A stretch of DNA of 54,728 bases from Bacteroidaceae bacterium (GTDB taxonomy: Bacteria; Bacteroidota; Bacteroidia; Bacteroidales; Bacteroidaceae): assembly GCA_017442855.1 (NCBI GenBank), contig JAFSPM010000014.1:1-54728 (forward strand), written 5' to 3'. Below, piece by piece: positions 9,375 through 18,858 of the stretch (positions are counted from its first letter, which is position 1; each line of letters opens with the position of its first letter). A model generated the notes under the pieces. It was given only the letters and a program-made list of their open reading frames with translations. It had not been told where the DNA came from and searched no databases. A program made the position numbers and the translations under genes.

Positions 9375-11489
9375 TTATTCAACCACCACTCTGACCTTGC
9401 CCAAATTAGGAATGCAAGTATATGGCGTCTGAGCGTCACCCTTGCGTTCCGAGAATACCTTCACCGTTGGGAAATAGGTACCTGACTGGTCATAGCTCAC
9501 GGTAGTATCAAACTCCACATGCTCGCCGTTGGCACTATACTGCGCCTTCGACAAATCTACAGGCTGTGTAAACTCACCTGAGCCATCCATGCACCAAGTA
9601 GCACGCACCACCTTGCCCGTTCCTTTGGGCACATCGATAGATACATGCATCGTCACCTGCTCGCCTGGCTTCACGTCAGCACGCTCTTTACCGCCAACAG
9701 TCACCGTTGGCACAGGCTGTATGCCGCCACGCTGTGCACCCTCTGCTGCCAGCAACACCTGCGCATCTTCAATCCTGTAGTCGGAGGTCTTCGAAGGAGC
9801 AACACCACGCTCCACCCAGTCACTCACATCCAGCAAGGCCTGATAAAGCACGGTCGTATAATCCACCACCTCGATAGGATCATCCTCGCCACCATGCGTA
9901 CTGCGGTCGGTATACCACAGACGGAAGTTGTCATCCGTAGCATTGCCCAAGTATTCTGTCACCTTAGTTCTATACCAGTCACCCTGCCAAGGATAAGCCT
10001 CCCTGTCCCACACAGAGCAGCAAAGAATCATCTTGCCGTGAATCTTGCCCGTAGGCAATATGCCCGAAGCCGATTGGGTGATAATCGGGCCCAGCAGCAT
10101 CGGACGCTGCGGATAGATAGGCAAATCGTTGAAGCTGCGGAACTGATTCCACGCATAATAATCCTTTGTAGGCATCTGGTGACGGTAGTAAGTCTCCGAC
10201 GCCAGCCAGTCGCTGTTGTCCACCTGCACCTGGTCACCCTCGCGAACCTTCGCCAGCAGTTGCGGATTATTGACGGAAGCCAGTATCACATACTTCCCCT
10301 TCGTACTGACAACCTGCAGTTGCTCGCCCTTGCCCTCGCCCGAGAGCAGCATCAGTTCGCCACCCAAGGTGTGCATCTCTACCTCTTTGTCAATCTCAAA
10401 TGCCACAGGCTTTTCCTTCACCTCAGTGCCCATGCTTGCCCACGCACGGTCGGCACTGCCTCGGTCGGTTTCCGACATAGGCGCCACGATACCCAGCTGT
10501 TCGGCCTCCAACTGTCCGATGGCTCGCTTCACCACCGCCTTCGTCTGCACATGATCACGCTGCAGTGAGGGTGGATTGTCGTAGCCCAAGTAACCCGGCT
10601 TGTTCCAGAAGTCCTCACGGAAATACTTCGTATCCATACCCACGATACTTCTGTAGAGCACCGTAAACCCGTGTGCGTCCATGTATTTCCAGCCATACCA
10701 CGACTTGATAGGGAATCCCATGCTGGTAGCCTCCTTCAGCACCTGACGCTGCTCGGCATTCAGGGTGGCGTATGGGTCACCGCTGCCGCCCGGACGCATA
10801 GCATCCACAATGTCCTCCATCTTGTCACGCAGCACACGCAAAGCATTCATGCGCACGCCAAACACGTTGGGGATAGCCTGCGGAGAGCCCAGCACGAAAG
10901 GCACAGCTCCGTCCCACACACCCTCGGTAGCCTCCATGCTGCCCGTAGTGCGATAGGCACCTCCACTGCCTCCGAAGCAATAGCCATAAGGGCGGTCGCA
11001 GTCGTACAGCAGTTTGGCGATATAGCGTGACAACTCGGCACAGGCAGCGTTGGCACGATAGGCACCTATCGTAGCCTCCCTGCGGGTAGAAGGGTCGTTC
11101 ACATCCATCGCCCCACCCTCGTTGGTCTCAATGAAGTAAGCACCGTGCGATATACTGAAGCCAATGGGACTTGCCGCATAGTAGTGCTGCGCAGAAATCT
11201 CGCTGTCAGGCATCGGGGTGATATACTGGAAGAACCTGCCCGTAAAGTCTTCCTTGTTCAATGGGAAGTAGAACGAGAAACGCGTACCGTCGTCGAAACC
11301 GCCGTGAATATAGCGGCACTTCACCGGCTCCGTCATCGTCTTGTCCACATCCACAAATGGGTTCTTGAACTGCGTATCGGCACAAACGAAATCCAGTTTC
11401 TTGCCCTTGAGTTTCTTCATGCCGGCAGCACTGACTGTACCTGCCAGCAGAGCCACCATCAGCAGCATCACAAGTCTGATTGTCTTCAT
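9375..11489 (-). CDS. Secreted alpha/beta-hydrolase, tannase-like, with C-terminal Ig/PKD-like domain
   Basis: This 704-residue exported protein has a signal peptide (cleavage near residue 21, VSA/AG). A nucleophile elbow GGSGG (S175) lies in a context (SMEATEGVWDGAVPFVLGSP) resembling tannase/feruloyl-esterase-type alpha/beta hydrolases. A candidate catalytic histidine is H532 in STHGGED. The last ~110 residues, with alternating beta pattern and FDTTVSYDQSGTYFPTVKV, look like a PKD or Ig-like domain. I cannot assign a substrate. It is divergent from another secreted esterase-like gene (11579) only 89 bp away, which suggests shared control and a joint role in removing ester groups from dietary polymers. 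That role is inference. Confidence 0.6.
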   Translation of the reverse strand: MKTIRLVMLLMVALLAGTVSAAGMKKLKGKKLDFVCADTQFKNPFVDVDKTMTEPVKCRYIHGGFDDGTRFSFYFPLNKEDFTGRFFQYITPMPDSEISAQHYYAASPIGFSISHGAYFIETNEGGAMDVNDPSTRREATIGAYRANAACAELSRYIAKLLYDCDRPYGYCFGGSGGAYRTTGSMEATEGVWDGAVPFVLGSPQAIPNVFGVRMNALRVLRDKMEDIVDAMRPGGSGDPYATLNAEQRQVLKEATSMGFPIKSWYGWKYMDAHGFTVLYRSIVGMDTKYFREDFWNKPGYLGYDNPPSLQRDHVQTKAVVKRAIGQLEAEQLGIVAPMSETDRGSADRAWASMGTEVKEKPVAFEIDKEVEMHTLGGELMLLSGEGKGEQLQVVSTKGKYVILASVNNPQLLAKVREGDQVQVDNSDWLASETYYRHQMPTKDYYAWNQFRSFNDLPIYPQRPMLLGPIITQSASGILPTGKIHGKMILCCSVWDREAYPWQGDWYRTKVTEYLGNATDDNFRLWYTDRSTHGGEDDPIEVVDYTTVLYQALLDVSDWVERGVAPSKTSDYRIEDAQVLLAAEGAQRGGIQPVPTVTVGGKERADVKPGEQVTMHVSIDVPKGTGKVVRATWCMDGSGEFTQPVDLSKAQYSANGEHVEFDTTVSYDQSGTYFPTVKVFSERKGDAQTPYTCIPNLGKVRVVVE

Positions 11490-11510
11490 ATCGTCAAATT
11501 ATTTTATTTC

Positions 11511-11542
11511 ATTGCAAACATAATGAAAATAAACTATCTTTG
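11511..11542 (+). promoter_or_regulatory. Promoter of the esterase-like gene
   Basis: ATTG (11511-11514), 20 nt, then TATCTTTG (11535-11542), 36 nt before the chosen start. The box also shows that the upstream in-frame codons from 11480 are not translated. Confidence 0.6.
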
Positions 11543-11578
11543 CAATATCAACGAATTAACAATAACGAAAAAGTGAAA

Positions 11579-12421
11579 ATGAGAACATTTTTAGCACTAT
11601 TTATGTCAGCCATGTTGCTGACAAGCGTTTCTGCACAGGCAGAAACCACGAAACTGACCATCGACGGCAGCAAGGGTAAGCTGGCTGCAGTTATCCAGAA
11701 ACCACAGACCGTTCAGGGACAGCAAATCCCGATGGTCATCCTGATGCACGGCTTCGGCGGCAGCAAGGACGGCAGAGGTGGACAAAAGGGTATGCTGGAA
11801 ATCATTGCCGACAAACTCGAGGCACAGGGCATTGCCTCTATCCGCTTCGACTTCAACGGTCATGGTGAGAGCGAGGGTGAGTTCTGGCAGCACACCGTAC
11901 CCAACGAGATTGAAGATGCCCTGAAAGTTTATGAATATGTGCGCGACCTGCGCTATGTCAGCACTGTTTCCGTACTGGGTCACTCACAAGGTGGCGTAGT
12001 AGCCAGCATGGTGGCAGGCAAGCTCGGCGCCGAGATCAAGGCAGCCGTACTGATGGCTCCTGCAGCTGTGTTGCGCGATGATGCCATTCGTGGCAGTACG
12101 TTTGGTGCAAGCTACGACCCTCTGAATCTGCAGGGCGACTATATTGAACTGATGGGAGGCCGTCAGAAACTGGGCACAGAGTACATCCGCACCGCCTTCA
12201 GCCTGCCCATCTACAAGACAGCAGCCAACTACAAAGGTGCCCTCTGTGTCATTCACGGCACTGGCGACAAGGTAGTGCCCTACACCTACGGCGAGCGTTA
12301 TACTGAACAGAGCAACAATGCCGAACTCTACATCTTGCCTGGTGAGGATCATGGCTTCATGAAAGACATGGAGCGTGCCACCGACATTGCCGTAGAGTTC
12401 CTGACCAGAAACCTGAAGTAA
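11579..12421 (+). CDS. Secreted alpha/beta-hydrolase, cinnamoyl/feruloyl-esterase-like
   Basis: This is a 280-residue exported hydrolase. The start is set at 11579 because it gives a clean signal peptide (MRTFLALFMS..., cleavage near SAQA/E) and lies after the promoter; the open frame begins further upstream at 11480. The catalytic triad is visible: S136 in GHSQGG, D230 in GTGDKVVP, H258 in GEDHGF, with the oxyanion region HGFGGSK near 57. The overall order resembles Est1E-type cinnamoyl esterases of rumen and gut bacteria, which release ferulic or caffeic acid from esters, but general acyl esterase activity is possible. It shares the intergenic region with the divergent tannase-like gene. 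Confidence 0.75.
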   Translation: MRTFLALFMSAMLLTSVSAQAETTKLTIDGSKGKLAAVIQKPQTVQGQQIPMVILMHGFGGSKDGRGGQKGMLEIIADKLEAQGIASIRFDFNGHGESEGEFWQHTVPNEIEDALKVYEYVRDLRYVSTVSVLGHSQGGVVASMVAGKLGAEIKAAVLMAPAAVLRDDAIRGSTFGASYDPLNLQGDYIELMGGRQKLGTEYIRTAFSLPIYKTAANYKGALCVIHGTGDKVVPYTYGERYTEQSNNAELYILPGEDHGFMKDMERATDIAVEFLTRNLK

Positions 12422-12429
12422 AACAATAT

Positions 12430-12447
12430 CCCCGCCGGATGGCGGGG
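12430..12447 (+). terminator. Hairpin after the esterase gene
   Basis: CCCCGCC (12430-12436) and GGCGGGG (12441-12447) pair around GGAT, followed by ATTATTAT. The stem is strong but the T tract is weak. Confidence 0.5.
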
Positions 12448-12473
12448 ATTATTATCACCTATATACCATTATC

Positions 12474-12989
12474 ATGAAAAAGACTTGTTTGCTATTATTT
12501 GCTATTTTAGCGGTTATCAGCATAAAGGCACAAAACATCGTGCCACCAACTGCCTCCGACACTCCTAATTTAGAGTATGTCATGCAACTGTATGTTACCC
12601 TTGAACCCCAATATACCGTAGGCGAAGTTCCTCACGGCAAACGAGTGGTCATCCCTATTACAGGAGGCATCTTTGAAGGTCCGAAACTGAAGGGTACCAT
12701 CATCCCTGGTGGCGCCGACTATCAGTACCAAAAGACCGATGGCAACAACCTCCGCACGGAGTTAGAAGCCATCTATTCTATCAAGACAGACGACGGTGTG
12801 TATATCCATGTACGTAACTGCGGCATTTTCCATGTTGGGCAGGACGGCATGTATTTCTACACTGCCCCCAAGTTCGAGGCGCCAGAAGATAGCCCTTACG
12901 CATGGCTCAACAATGCCATCTTTATCTGTGCCCCAGCACCCTCTGACCCCAATACCGTCAGGCTGAACATCTGGAAGGTGGTGAAGTGA
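12474..12989 (+). CDS. Exported DUF3237 (UPF0311) protein
   Basis: This is a 171-residue protein with a signal peptide (cleavage after SIKA/Q). The mature part has the DUF3237 pattern: GGIFEGPKLKG followed by IIPGGADY, then a beta-rich region ending in LNIWKV. Function is unknown; members have a lipocalin-like beta-barrel appearance and are often found beside aromatic or ester catabolism genes. Here it follows an esterase-like gene in the same direction, separated by a hairpin. Some read-through is possible. Confidence 0.75.
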   Translation: MKKTCLLLFAILAVISIKAQNIVPPTASDTPNLEYVMQLYVTLEPQYTVGEVPHGKRVVIPITGGIFEGPKLKGTIIPGGADYQYQKTDGNNLRTELEAIYSIKTDDGVYIHVRNCGIFHVGQDGMYFYTAPKFEAPEDSPYAWLNNAIFICAPAPSDPNTVRLNIWKVVK

Positions 12990-12998
12990 CAGATTATA

Positions 12999-14003
12999 TC
13001 ACTTATTGTACTCATAGCACTCTCCCCATGTCATCAGGGAATAGGGATAAGGAAGGGCATCGAACTTGAGGTAGCTCATCCAATAGGCTTCGCGATGGTC
13101 GATGCCATGACCTAATTCGTTCTCATGGCCGGTGATGACCAGCTGAGGATGGAAAGCATCAACATGCGTCTGGAGCTCCATCGCCCAACAAATGATGAGG
13201 AGTACATCGACCTTGGGTAATTGCGAGGGCAATTGCGTTATCCAAGATATGTCTTCCTTGAGGTATTGGTCACCCGTTTGCACAAAGGTGAGGCCTTCGG
13301 GAGTAGTAACAACATAAATATTGTTTTGCAGTTCGTCCTGATGACCTGGTAACACCTTGACTTGCAGGGCAGCTTTTGGCAAACGGATAGCAAGATCAGC
13401 TACCTGTTCCTTACGGAAATGCAGGATGTCTTTATTATCGGGCAAAGCCTCATCGGGGGCCACCACCTGCTTGCCTCGGTCGATGAACATCTTTACCACG
13501 CCTGGATCTACATGATCGCGATGGTTATGAGTGAGGAACATAACATCGCACATATCGACCAACTGTGTCATCAGGCTATCGGGGATGAGCTGATAGGTAC
13601 TGCCCATGACCATATCGAAAGCTACCGTAGCCGACTTTGTGCGCACGATGAAGCCATCGTTATAGAGCTTATAGACAACCATATCAGACGTTAAAGGAGC
13701 CTTCAATCCTTTGATGACCTGCTGCATGCGAGTACTGATATAGTGCATCAATGGTTCGCTCTTGTCAAAAGCGGTGTTATGCAGGATAGCATCGAGGTTG
13801 CTAAGTGCCAGACGACGGGGCATCCCATTGCCTGATATAGGAGGATATTCCAGCATGGACTGGTTTACCAAGTCGAGGGTACGGGCAGTCTGACGCATCA
13901 GATAGGAATCGGCACTGCCCCAAAATTCATTATCGTTGGCAGTCTGTGCCATCATAGGAATGCACAGTAGCAAGGCAACACCTAATAGGATGATCTTTTT
14001 CAT
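12999..14003 (-). CDS. Exported MBL-fold metallo-hydrolase
   Basis: This is a 334-residue protein with a signal peptide (cleavage near MMA/Q, residue 19-20). The metal-binding motif of the metallo-beta-lactamase fold is THNHRDH at 158-164, with further candidate ligands in PGHQDE and QTGDQY (a conserved aspartate) and ITGHENE. It is closest in style to UlaG-like or general MBL-fold hydrolases; substrate is unknown. It is the last gene of a minus-strand run with the cytidylate-kinase-like and MATE genes (spacings about 20 nt). Confidence 0.75.
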   Translation of the reverse strand: MKKIILLGVALLLCIPMMAQTANDNEFWGSADSYLMRQTARTLDLVNQSMLEYPPISGNGMPRRLALSNLDAILHNTAFDKSEPLMHYISTRMQQVIKGLKAPLTSDMVVYKLYNDGFIVRTKSATVAFDMVMGSTYQLIPDSLMTQLVDMCDVMFLTHNHRDHVDPGVVKMFIDRGKQVVAPDEALPDNKDILHFRKEQVADLAIRLPKAALQVKVLPGHQDELQNNIYVVTTPEGLTFVQTGDQYLKEDISWITQLPSQLPKVDVLLIICWAMELQTHVDAFHPQLVITGHENELGHGIDHREAYWMSYLKFDALPYPYSLMTWGECYEYNK

Positions 14004-14023
14004 AGTATTGAGGTTGAAAATAA

Positions 14024-14647
14024 TTATAAACCTAGTTTGGTCCTCACAAACTCTTCGATGAAATCGGTGGTTTTTGCAATGCCCAACACGGATGAGTCGA
14101 TGCAGAGGTGATAGCTCTCAGCAGCGCTCCAACGTTTGTTGCTATAGAAGTTGTAGAACTCGGCACGACGCTTCTCTACATGATGAATCATTTCTTCGGC
14201 CTTGGTGGTGCTGATGCCTTCGAGACGGGCAACGCGCTCCACACGGAAAGGCAATGAGGCAGAGATGAAGATATTGACACAACGAGGATTGTCGCGAAGA
14301 ATATAATCAGCGCAACGACCAATGAAGAGGCACGACTGTTCACTGGCCAACTTGCGAATGGCATCGCTCTGCATCTGGAACAAGGCATCGTTGCTGAGGT
14401 AGTTAGTGGTATTCATAGCATTGCCGCTAAAGGGGAATCGGATACCAAACAGTCCACCTGTAAGAGGCTGTGAAGCATGCTCATCGGCCTTCTCGAAGAA
14501 TTCCTTGCTCATGCCACTCTCCTGAGCAGCTACACTGAGCAACTCCTTGTCGAAATAGGAAATGCCAAGGCGTTTTGCCAACTCTGCTGATATCTCTCGT
14601 CCACCACTGCCTAATTGGCGACCAATATTGATTACAAACTTTTCCAT
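14024..14647 (-). CDS. Cytidylate kinase-like family protein
   Basis: This is a 207-residue P-loop kinase-like protein with the N-terminal signature INIGRQLGSGGREI (phosphate-binding loop, residues 6-19) typical of the cytidylate kinase-like family (Cytidylate_kin2). The middle FIGRCADYIL and the RVxR-like region fit the nucleoside-monophosphate-kinase fold. It is not the housekeeping Cmk, and the phosphate acceptor is unknown. It lies between the MATE exporter and the MBL-fold gene with gaps of about 20 nt, so it is probably co-transcribed with them. Confidence 0.82.
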   Translation of the reverse strand: MEKFVINIGRQLGSGGREISAELAKRLGISYFDKELLSVAAQESGMSKEFFEKADEHASQPLTGGLFGIRFPFSGNAMNTTNYLSNDALFQMQSDAIRKLASEQSCLFIGRCADYILRDNPRCVNIFISASLPFRVERVARLEGISTTKAEEMIHHVEKRRAEFYNFYSNKRWSAAESYHLCIDSSVLGIAKTTDFIEEFVRTKLGL

Positions 14648-14668
14648 TGTATAATTGACAATTGATAA

Positions 14669-16021
14669 TTAGACTTGTTGTTTCTTAAAAAGTTGGAACT
14701 GGTGCCAGAGCATGAGAGCTGCCACAATCGTAGCAATGGCATCGGAGATAGGCATGCTGAACCACACTCCGTTTTCGCCAAAGTAATGGGGCAGGATAAG
14801 GATGCAAGGCAAAAGGAAGATGAGCTGACGCGTGAGCGACAGGAAGATGGCTTTGCTCGCCATACCGATGCTTTGGAAGAAGTTGCCCGTTACCATCTGG
14901 AAGCCCACCACGGGGAACACCAACAAGATGATGCGCATAGCCTTGACGGAGATGCAAATCAACTCTTCGTCGGTAGTAAAGATGCGCACCAACACCTCAG
15001 GAATGCCCATACAAAGCAGGGTGGCAAAGGTAGTGACACCTGTAGCCCACATAACGGTAAGTTTGAACACTTGGGTGACGCGATCGTAGTGCCTTGCACC
15101 AAAGTTATAGCCGGCGATAGGCTGCATACCTTGGTTGAAGCCCATCACCACCATGATGGCCACGAACACCAGGCGGTTCACCAAGCCATAAGCACCAATG
15201 GCATAGTCGCCACCATGGAACACCAATGAGTTATTAATCAATATCACCACCACACACGAAGCTAAGTTCATGAGGAAGGGCGACAAGCCGATAGCCAAGG
15301 AATCAAGCACAATGCGCTTCTTCAGTTTGAAGATGCCTGGCTGGAAATGCAACAGTTCGTTTTTGTTGCTGAACAGCTTGATCTGCCACATCAGCGACAG
15401 TGATTGTGCGATGACGGTAGCGATGGCTGCTCCCCGAATGCCCATATCCATGCCAAAGATGAAGATGGGGTCGAGGATGGTATTCACCAACACAGTAGCT
15501 ATGGTGGCATACATGGCTTTCTCAGGATGACCCGATGAGCGCAACAAGGCATTCAATCCGAAATAGAGATGGGTAATAATATTACCTATCAAGATGATTT
15601 GCATATAGTCATACGCATAGGGCAAAGTATTGTCACTCGCTCCAAAGAAATAGAGGATGGGGGCGAGGAAAGGAAGGGCACAGACCGTAAGCAGAAAGCC
15701 CAATAGGACATTGAGCACCACCACATTACCCAGTACTCGGCGAGCCGTGTCGTAATCTTTCTGGCCCAACTTGACGGACGTAAGGGTAGCAGCACCCACG
15801 CCCACCAACGAACCGAAAGCGGCGGTAATATTCATCAGGGGGAAGGTGATGGCTATACCTGAGATAGCCATAGCTCCCACACCTTGTCCGATGAAAATGC
15901 TGTCCACCATATTATACAATGACGAGGCCGTCATCGCAATGATAGACGGTATGGCATACTGCATCAGCAGTTTACTGATTTTCTCTGTACCTAAAGCGGT
16001 AGGAACATTTTGATTCGACAT
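14669..16021 (-). CDS. MATE family multidrug/metabolite exporter
   Basis: This is a 450-residue polytopic inner-membrane protein with about twelve hydrophobic segments and the MATE layout. The opening YAIPSIIAMTASSLYNMVDSIFIGQGVG and the second-half motif around GFNQGMQPIAGYNFGARHYDRV are characteristic. It would use a Na+ or H+ gradient to export cationic compounds; the true substrate is not visible. It is the first gene of the three-gene minus-strand run. A -7 box (TACCTTTG, complement of 16041-16048) lies 20 nt before the start. Confidence 0.92.
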   Translation of the reverse strand: MSNQNVPTALGTEKISKLLMQYAIPSIIAMTASSLYNMVDSIFIGQGVGAMAISGIAITFPLMNITAAFGSLVGVGAATLTSVKLGQKDYDTARRVLGNVVVLNVLLGFLLTVCALPFLAPILYFFGASDNTLPYAYDYMQIILIGNIITHLYFGLNALLRSSGHPEKAMYATIATVLVNTILDPIFIFGMDMGIRGAAIATVIAQSLSLMWQIKLFSNKNELLHFQPGIFKLKKRIVLDSLAIGLSPFLMNLASCVVVILINNSLVFHGGDYAIGAYGLVNRLVFVAIMVVMGFNQGMQPIAGYNFGARHYDRVTQVFKLTVMWATGVTTFATLLCMGIPEVLVRIFTTDEELICISVKAMRIILLVFPVVGFQMVTGNFFQSIGMASKAIFLSLTRQLIFLLPCILILPHYFGENGVWFSMPISDAIATIVAALMLWHQFQLFKKQQV

Positions 16022-16040
16022 AATAATTAAGTTTACAGCG

Positions 16041-16099
16041 CAAAGGTACGTATTTTCTTCCGGAAATGGCGGTGGACTCGAAAAAAAGTTGTAAATTTG
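16041..16099. promoter_or_regulatory. Divergent -7 boxes for the MATE gene and lysS
   Basis: The complement of 16041-16048 reads TACCTTTG (towards the MATE gene) and 16092-16099 reads TAAATTTG (towards lysS). Neither has a clean TTTG at the -33 position. Confidence 0.5.
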
Positions 16100-16132
16100 C
16101 AGTCCAATTATAGGATGAAATACTGATTTTAT

Positions 16133-17860
16133 ATGAATGTATTGGAATTAAGCGAACAGGAGATAATCCGTCGCAACAGCTTGGAAGAGCTTCGCAAAAT
16201 GGGCATCAACCCTTATCCCGCAGCAGAATATGTGACTAACGCTTTCTCGACCGACATCCGCGAGCAGTTCAAGGATGAGGACGAACCTCGTCAGGTATCG
16301 ATTGCCGGAAGGATGATGAGCCAGCGCATCATGGGCAAGGCTTCTTTCATGGAACTGCAAGACTCAAAGGGACGCATCCAAGTGTATGTTACCCGCGATG
16401 ACATCTGTCCCGACGAAAATAAAGACTTATACAATGTGGTATTCAAGAAGTTGCTGGACATTGGCGACTTCGTTGGCATCGAGGGCTTCGTGTTCCGCAC
16501 CCAGATGGGTGAGATTTCGGTTCACGCCCAGAAACTGACACTGCTCAGCAAGAGTCTCAAGCCACTGCCTATCGTGAAATATAAGGATGGTGTGGCTTAC
16601 GACAAGTTTGACGACCCTGAGCTGCGCTATCGTCAGCGTTACGTGGACCTGGTGGTAAACGAGGGTGTGAAGGACACTTTCCTGAAACGTGCCACCGTAC
16701 TGAAGACCATGCGTAAGTTCTTGGATGATGCAGGCTATACCGAGGTGGAGACCCCTACCCTGCAATCTATCCCTGGTGGTGCATCGGCTCGTCCGTTTAC
16801 CACCCACTTCAATGCGCTCGACCTCGACATGTATATGCGTATTGCCACCGAGTTGTACCTGAAGCGCCTTATCGTAGGTGGTTTTGAGGGTGTGTATGAG
16901 ATTGGCAAGAACTTCCGTAACGAGGGTATGGACCGCAACCACAACCCTGAGTTTACCTGCATGGAGTTGTATGTACAATATAAGGACTACAACTGGATGA
17001 TGAGTTTCACCGAACGATTATTTGAGACCATATGCATCGCCGTGAATGGCAGTACGGAGCGTGAGATCGACGGTAATATCGTGAGCTTCAAGGCTCCTTA
17101 TCGCCGCTTGCCTATCCTGGAAGCCATCAAGGAAAAGACGGGCTACGACTGCGACGGGAAGACGGAAGAGGAGATTCGTGCTTTCTGCCTCAGCAAGGGC
17201 ATGGAGGTGGACGAGACCATGGGCAAGGGCAAGTTGATAGACGAACTGTTTGGCGAGTTCTGCGAGGGCACCTTTATCCAGCCGACCTTCATCACCGACT
17301 ATCCTATCGAGATGTCGCCTCTCTGCAAGCGTCACCGCAACAATCCTGAACTGACTGAGCGCTTCGAACTGATGGTGAACGGCAAGGAGTTGGCCAACGC
17401 TTACTCTGAGCTGAACGACCCGATAGACCAAGAGGAGCGTTTCAAGGAGCAGATGCGACTGGCTGCCAAGGGCGATGACGAGGCAATGATTATTGACCAG
17501 GATTTCCTGCGTGCTTTACAATATGGTATGCCTCCTACATCAGGCATTGGTATCGGCATCGACCGACTGGTGATGCTAATGACGGGCAAGACTTTCATCC
17601 AGGAGGTGCTGCTCTTCCCACAGATGCGTCCCGAGAAGGTGACTCCTAAAGACAGCGTAGAGAAATATACTGCTTTGGGCATCAGCGAGGACTGGGTACC
17701 TGTGATTCAGAAGGCAGGCTATAACCTCGTGAGCGACATGAAAGACGTGAACCCGCAGAAGTTGCACATGGATATCTGTGGCGTGAACAAGAAATATAAG
17801 TTGGAGCTGACCAACCCTACAGTGGCAGAAGTGACTGAATGGCAGAGCAAGATTCTATGA
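16133..17860 (+). CDS. lysS: Lysyl-tRNA synthetase (class II) with C-terminal extension
   Basis: This is a 575-residue class II synthetase that charges tRNA-Lys. The N-terminal OB-fold anticodon domain (about 50-150) is followed by motif 1 (RYVDLVVN), motif 2 (IGKNFRNEGMDRNHNPEF) and motif 3 (GIGIGIDRLVML). After the usual end (about residue 505) there are roughly 70 extra residues ending in ...TVAEVTEWQSKIL, not present in E. coli LysS. The extension looks folded (KAGYNLVSDMKDVNPQKLHMDICG) and is probably a Bacteroidetes feature. The stop overlaps the start of gpsA by 4 bp (ATGA), so the two are translationally coupled. Confidence 0.97.
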   Translation: MNVLELSEQEIIRRNSLEELRKMGINPYPAAEYVTNAFSTDIREQFKDEDEPRQVSIAGRMMSQRIMGKASFMELQDSKGRIQVYVTRDDICPDENKDLYNVVFKKLLDIGDFVGIEGFVFRTQMGEISVHAQKLTLLSKSLKPLPIVKYKDGVAYDKFDDPELRYRQRYVDLVVNEGVKDTFLKRATVLKTMRKFLDDAGYTEVETPTLQSIPGGASARPFTTHFNALDLDMYMRIATELYLKRLIVGGFEGVYEIGKNFRNEGMDRNHNPEFTCMELYVQYKDYNWMMSFTERLFETICIAVNGSTEREIDGNIVSFKAPYRRLPILEAIKEKTGYDCDGKTEEEIRAFCLSKGMEVDETMGKGKLIDELFGEFCEGTFIQPTFITDYPIEMSPLCKRHRNNPELTERFELMVNGKELANAYSELNDPIDQEERFKEQMRLAAKGDDEAMIIDQDFLRALQYGMPPTSGIGIGIDRLVMLMTGKTFIQEVLLFPQMRPEKVTPKDSVEKYTALGISEDWVPVIQKAGYNLVSDMKDVNPQKLHMDICGVNKKYKLELTNPTVAEVTEWQSKIL

Positions 17861-18846
17861 ATAAGAAGGTAGCCATATTCGGAGGAGGCAGTTGGGCAAC
17901 GGCCATTGCCAAAATATTTCTGGAGAAAGAGACAGAAATAAACTGGTACATGCGTCGTGATGACCGCATAGCCGACTTCATGGAGCTGGGGCATAACCCT
18001 GCGTACCTGACTGATGTGACGTTCGATGTGAGCCGTATCCACTTTTCATCGGATATCAATCTGACTGTAGAGCAATCAGACATTCTGGTGCTGGCCATCC
18101 CGTCGCCCTACCTGAAGCATCACTTGCAGAAGCTAACTGCACCGTTGAAGGATAAGGTACTGCTGAGTGCTACCAAAGGCATCGTGCCTGACGAGAACAT
18201 GACCATCTCGGAATATTTTCACGAATATTATGACATGCCTGATGATAACATCCTGGTGGTGAGCGGACCGAGTCATGCGGAGGAGATAGCTTTGGAGCGC
18301 CTGACCTACCTCACTGTTGCAGGCAAGGACCAGAAGATGGCGGCTTACCTGGCAGAGCAGATGTCCAACCACTATGTGATGACCTCGGTAAGCCGTGATA
18401 TCGTTGGCATTGAATACGCTGCCGTGCTGAAGAACATCTACGCCATCTGTGCCGGCATTTACTACGGACAGAAATATGGCGACAACTTCCATGCTGTGAT
18501 GGTGTCTAATGCCATTCGTGAGATGAAACGCTTTCTGAATGCCATCTCTCCAGGCAAACGCATGGTGTCGAACTCGGCTTACTTAGGCGACCTGCTGGTG
18601 ACCAGCTACTCGAACTTCAGCCGCAACCGTGTGTTTGGCACCATGATAGGCAAGGGCTATTCGGTGAAAGCCGCTCAGGTGGAGATGGAGATGGTGGTGG
18701 AAGGCTACTACGGTGCCAAGTGCATCCACGAAATCAACGACCGCTACAAGGTGGATATGCCTATCTTGGATGCGGTGTATCATATTCTCTATGAGAAGGC
18801 CAACGCCCGTAGGGAACTGAAGGAACTGACGAAAAGATTTAATTAA
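17857..18846 (+). CDS. gpsA: NAD(P)H-dependent glycerol-3-phosphate dehydrogenase
   Basis: This is a 329-residue cytoplasmic enzyme that reduces dihydroxyacetone phosphate to sn-glycerol-3-phosphate for phospholipid synthesis. It has the nucleotide-binding loop GGGSWATAIAK at residues 9-19, then SATKGI, SGPSHAEE, the catalytic lysine in EYAAVLKNIYA, and GDLLVTSYSNFSRNR. The start at 17857 is chosen over 17839 because it gives the standard GpsA N-terminus and an ATGA overlap with lysS. pgi follows after 12 nt, making a lysS-gpsA-pgi run. Confidence 0.96.
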   Translation: MNKKVAIFGGGSWATAIAKIFLEKETEINWYMRRDDRIADFMELGHNPAYLTDVTFDVSRIHFSSDINLTVEQSDILVLAIPSPYLKHHLQKLTAPLKDKVLLSATKGIVPDENMTISEYFHEYYDMPDDNILVVSGPSHAEEIALERLTYLTVAGKDQKMAAYLAEQMSNHYVMTSVSRDIVGIEYAAVLKNIYAICAGIYYGQKYGDNFHAVMVSNAIREMKRFLNAISPGKRMVSNSAYLGDLLVTSYSNFSRNRVFGTMIGKGYSVKAAQVEMEMVVEGYYGAKCIHEINDRYKVDMPILDAVYHILYEKANARRELKELTKRFN

Positions 18847-18858
18847 CAATTTATACTT

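Noticed and set aside
9645-10568. Long frame opposite the tannase-like gene (307 residues)
   Set aside because: Antisense frame opposite a real gene; its His/Arg/Leu-rich composition is typical of such shadows.
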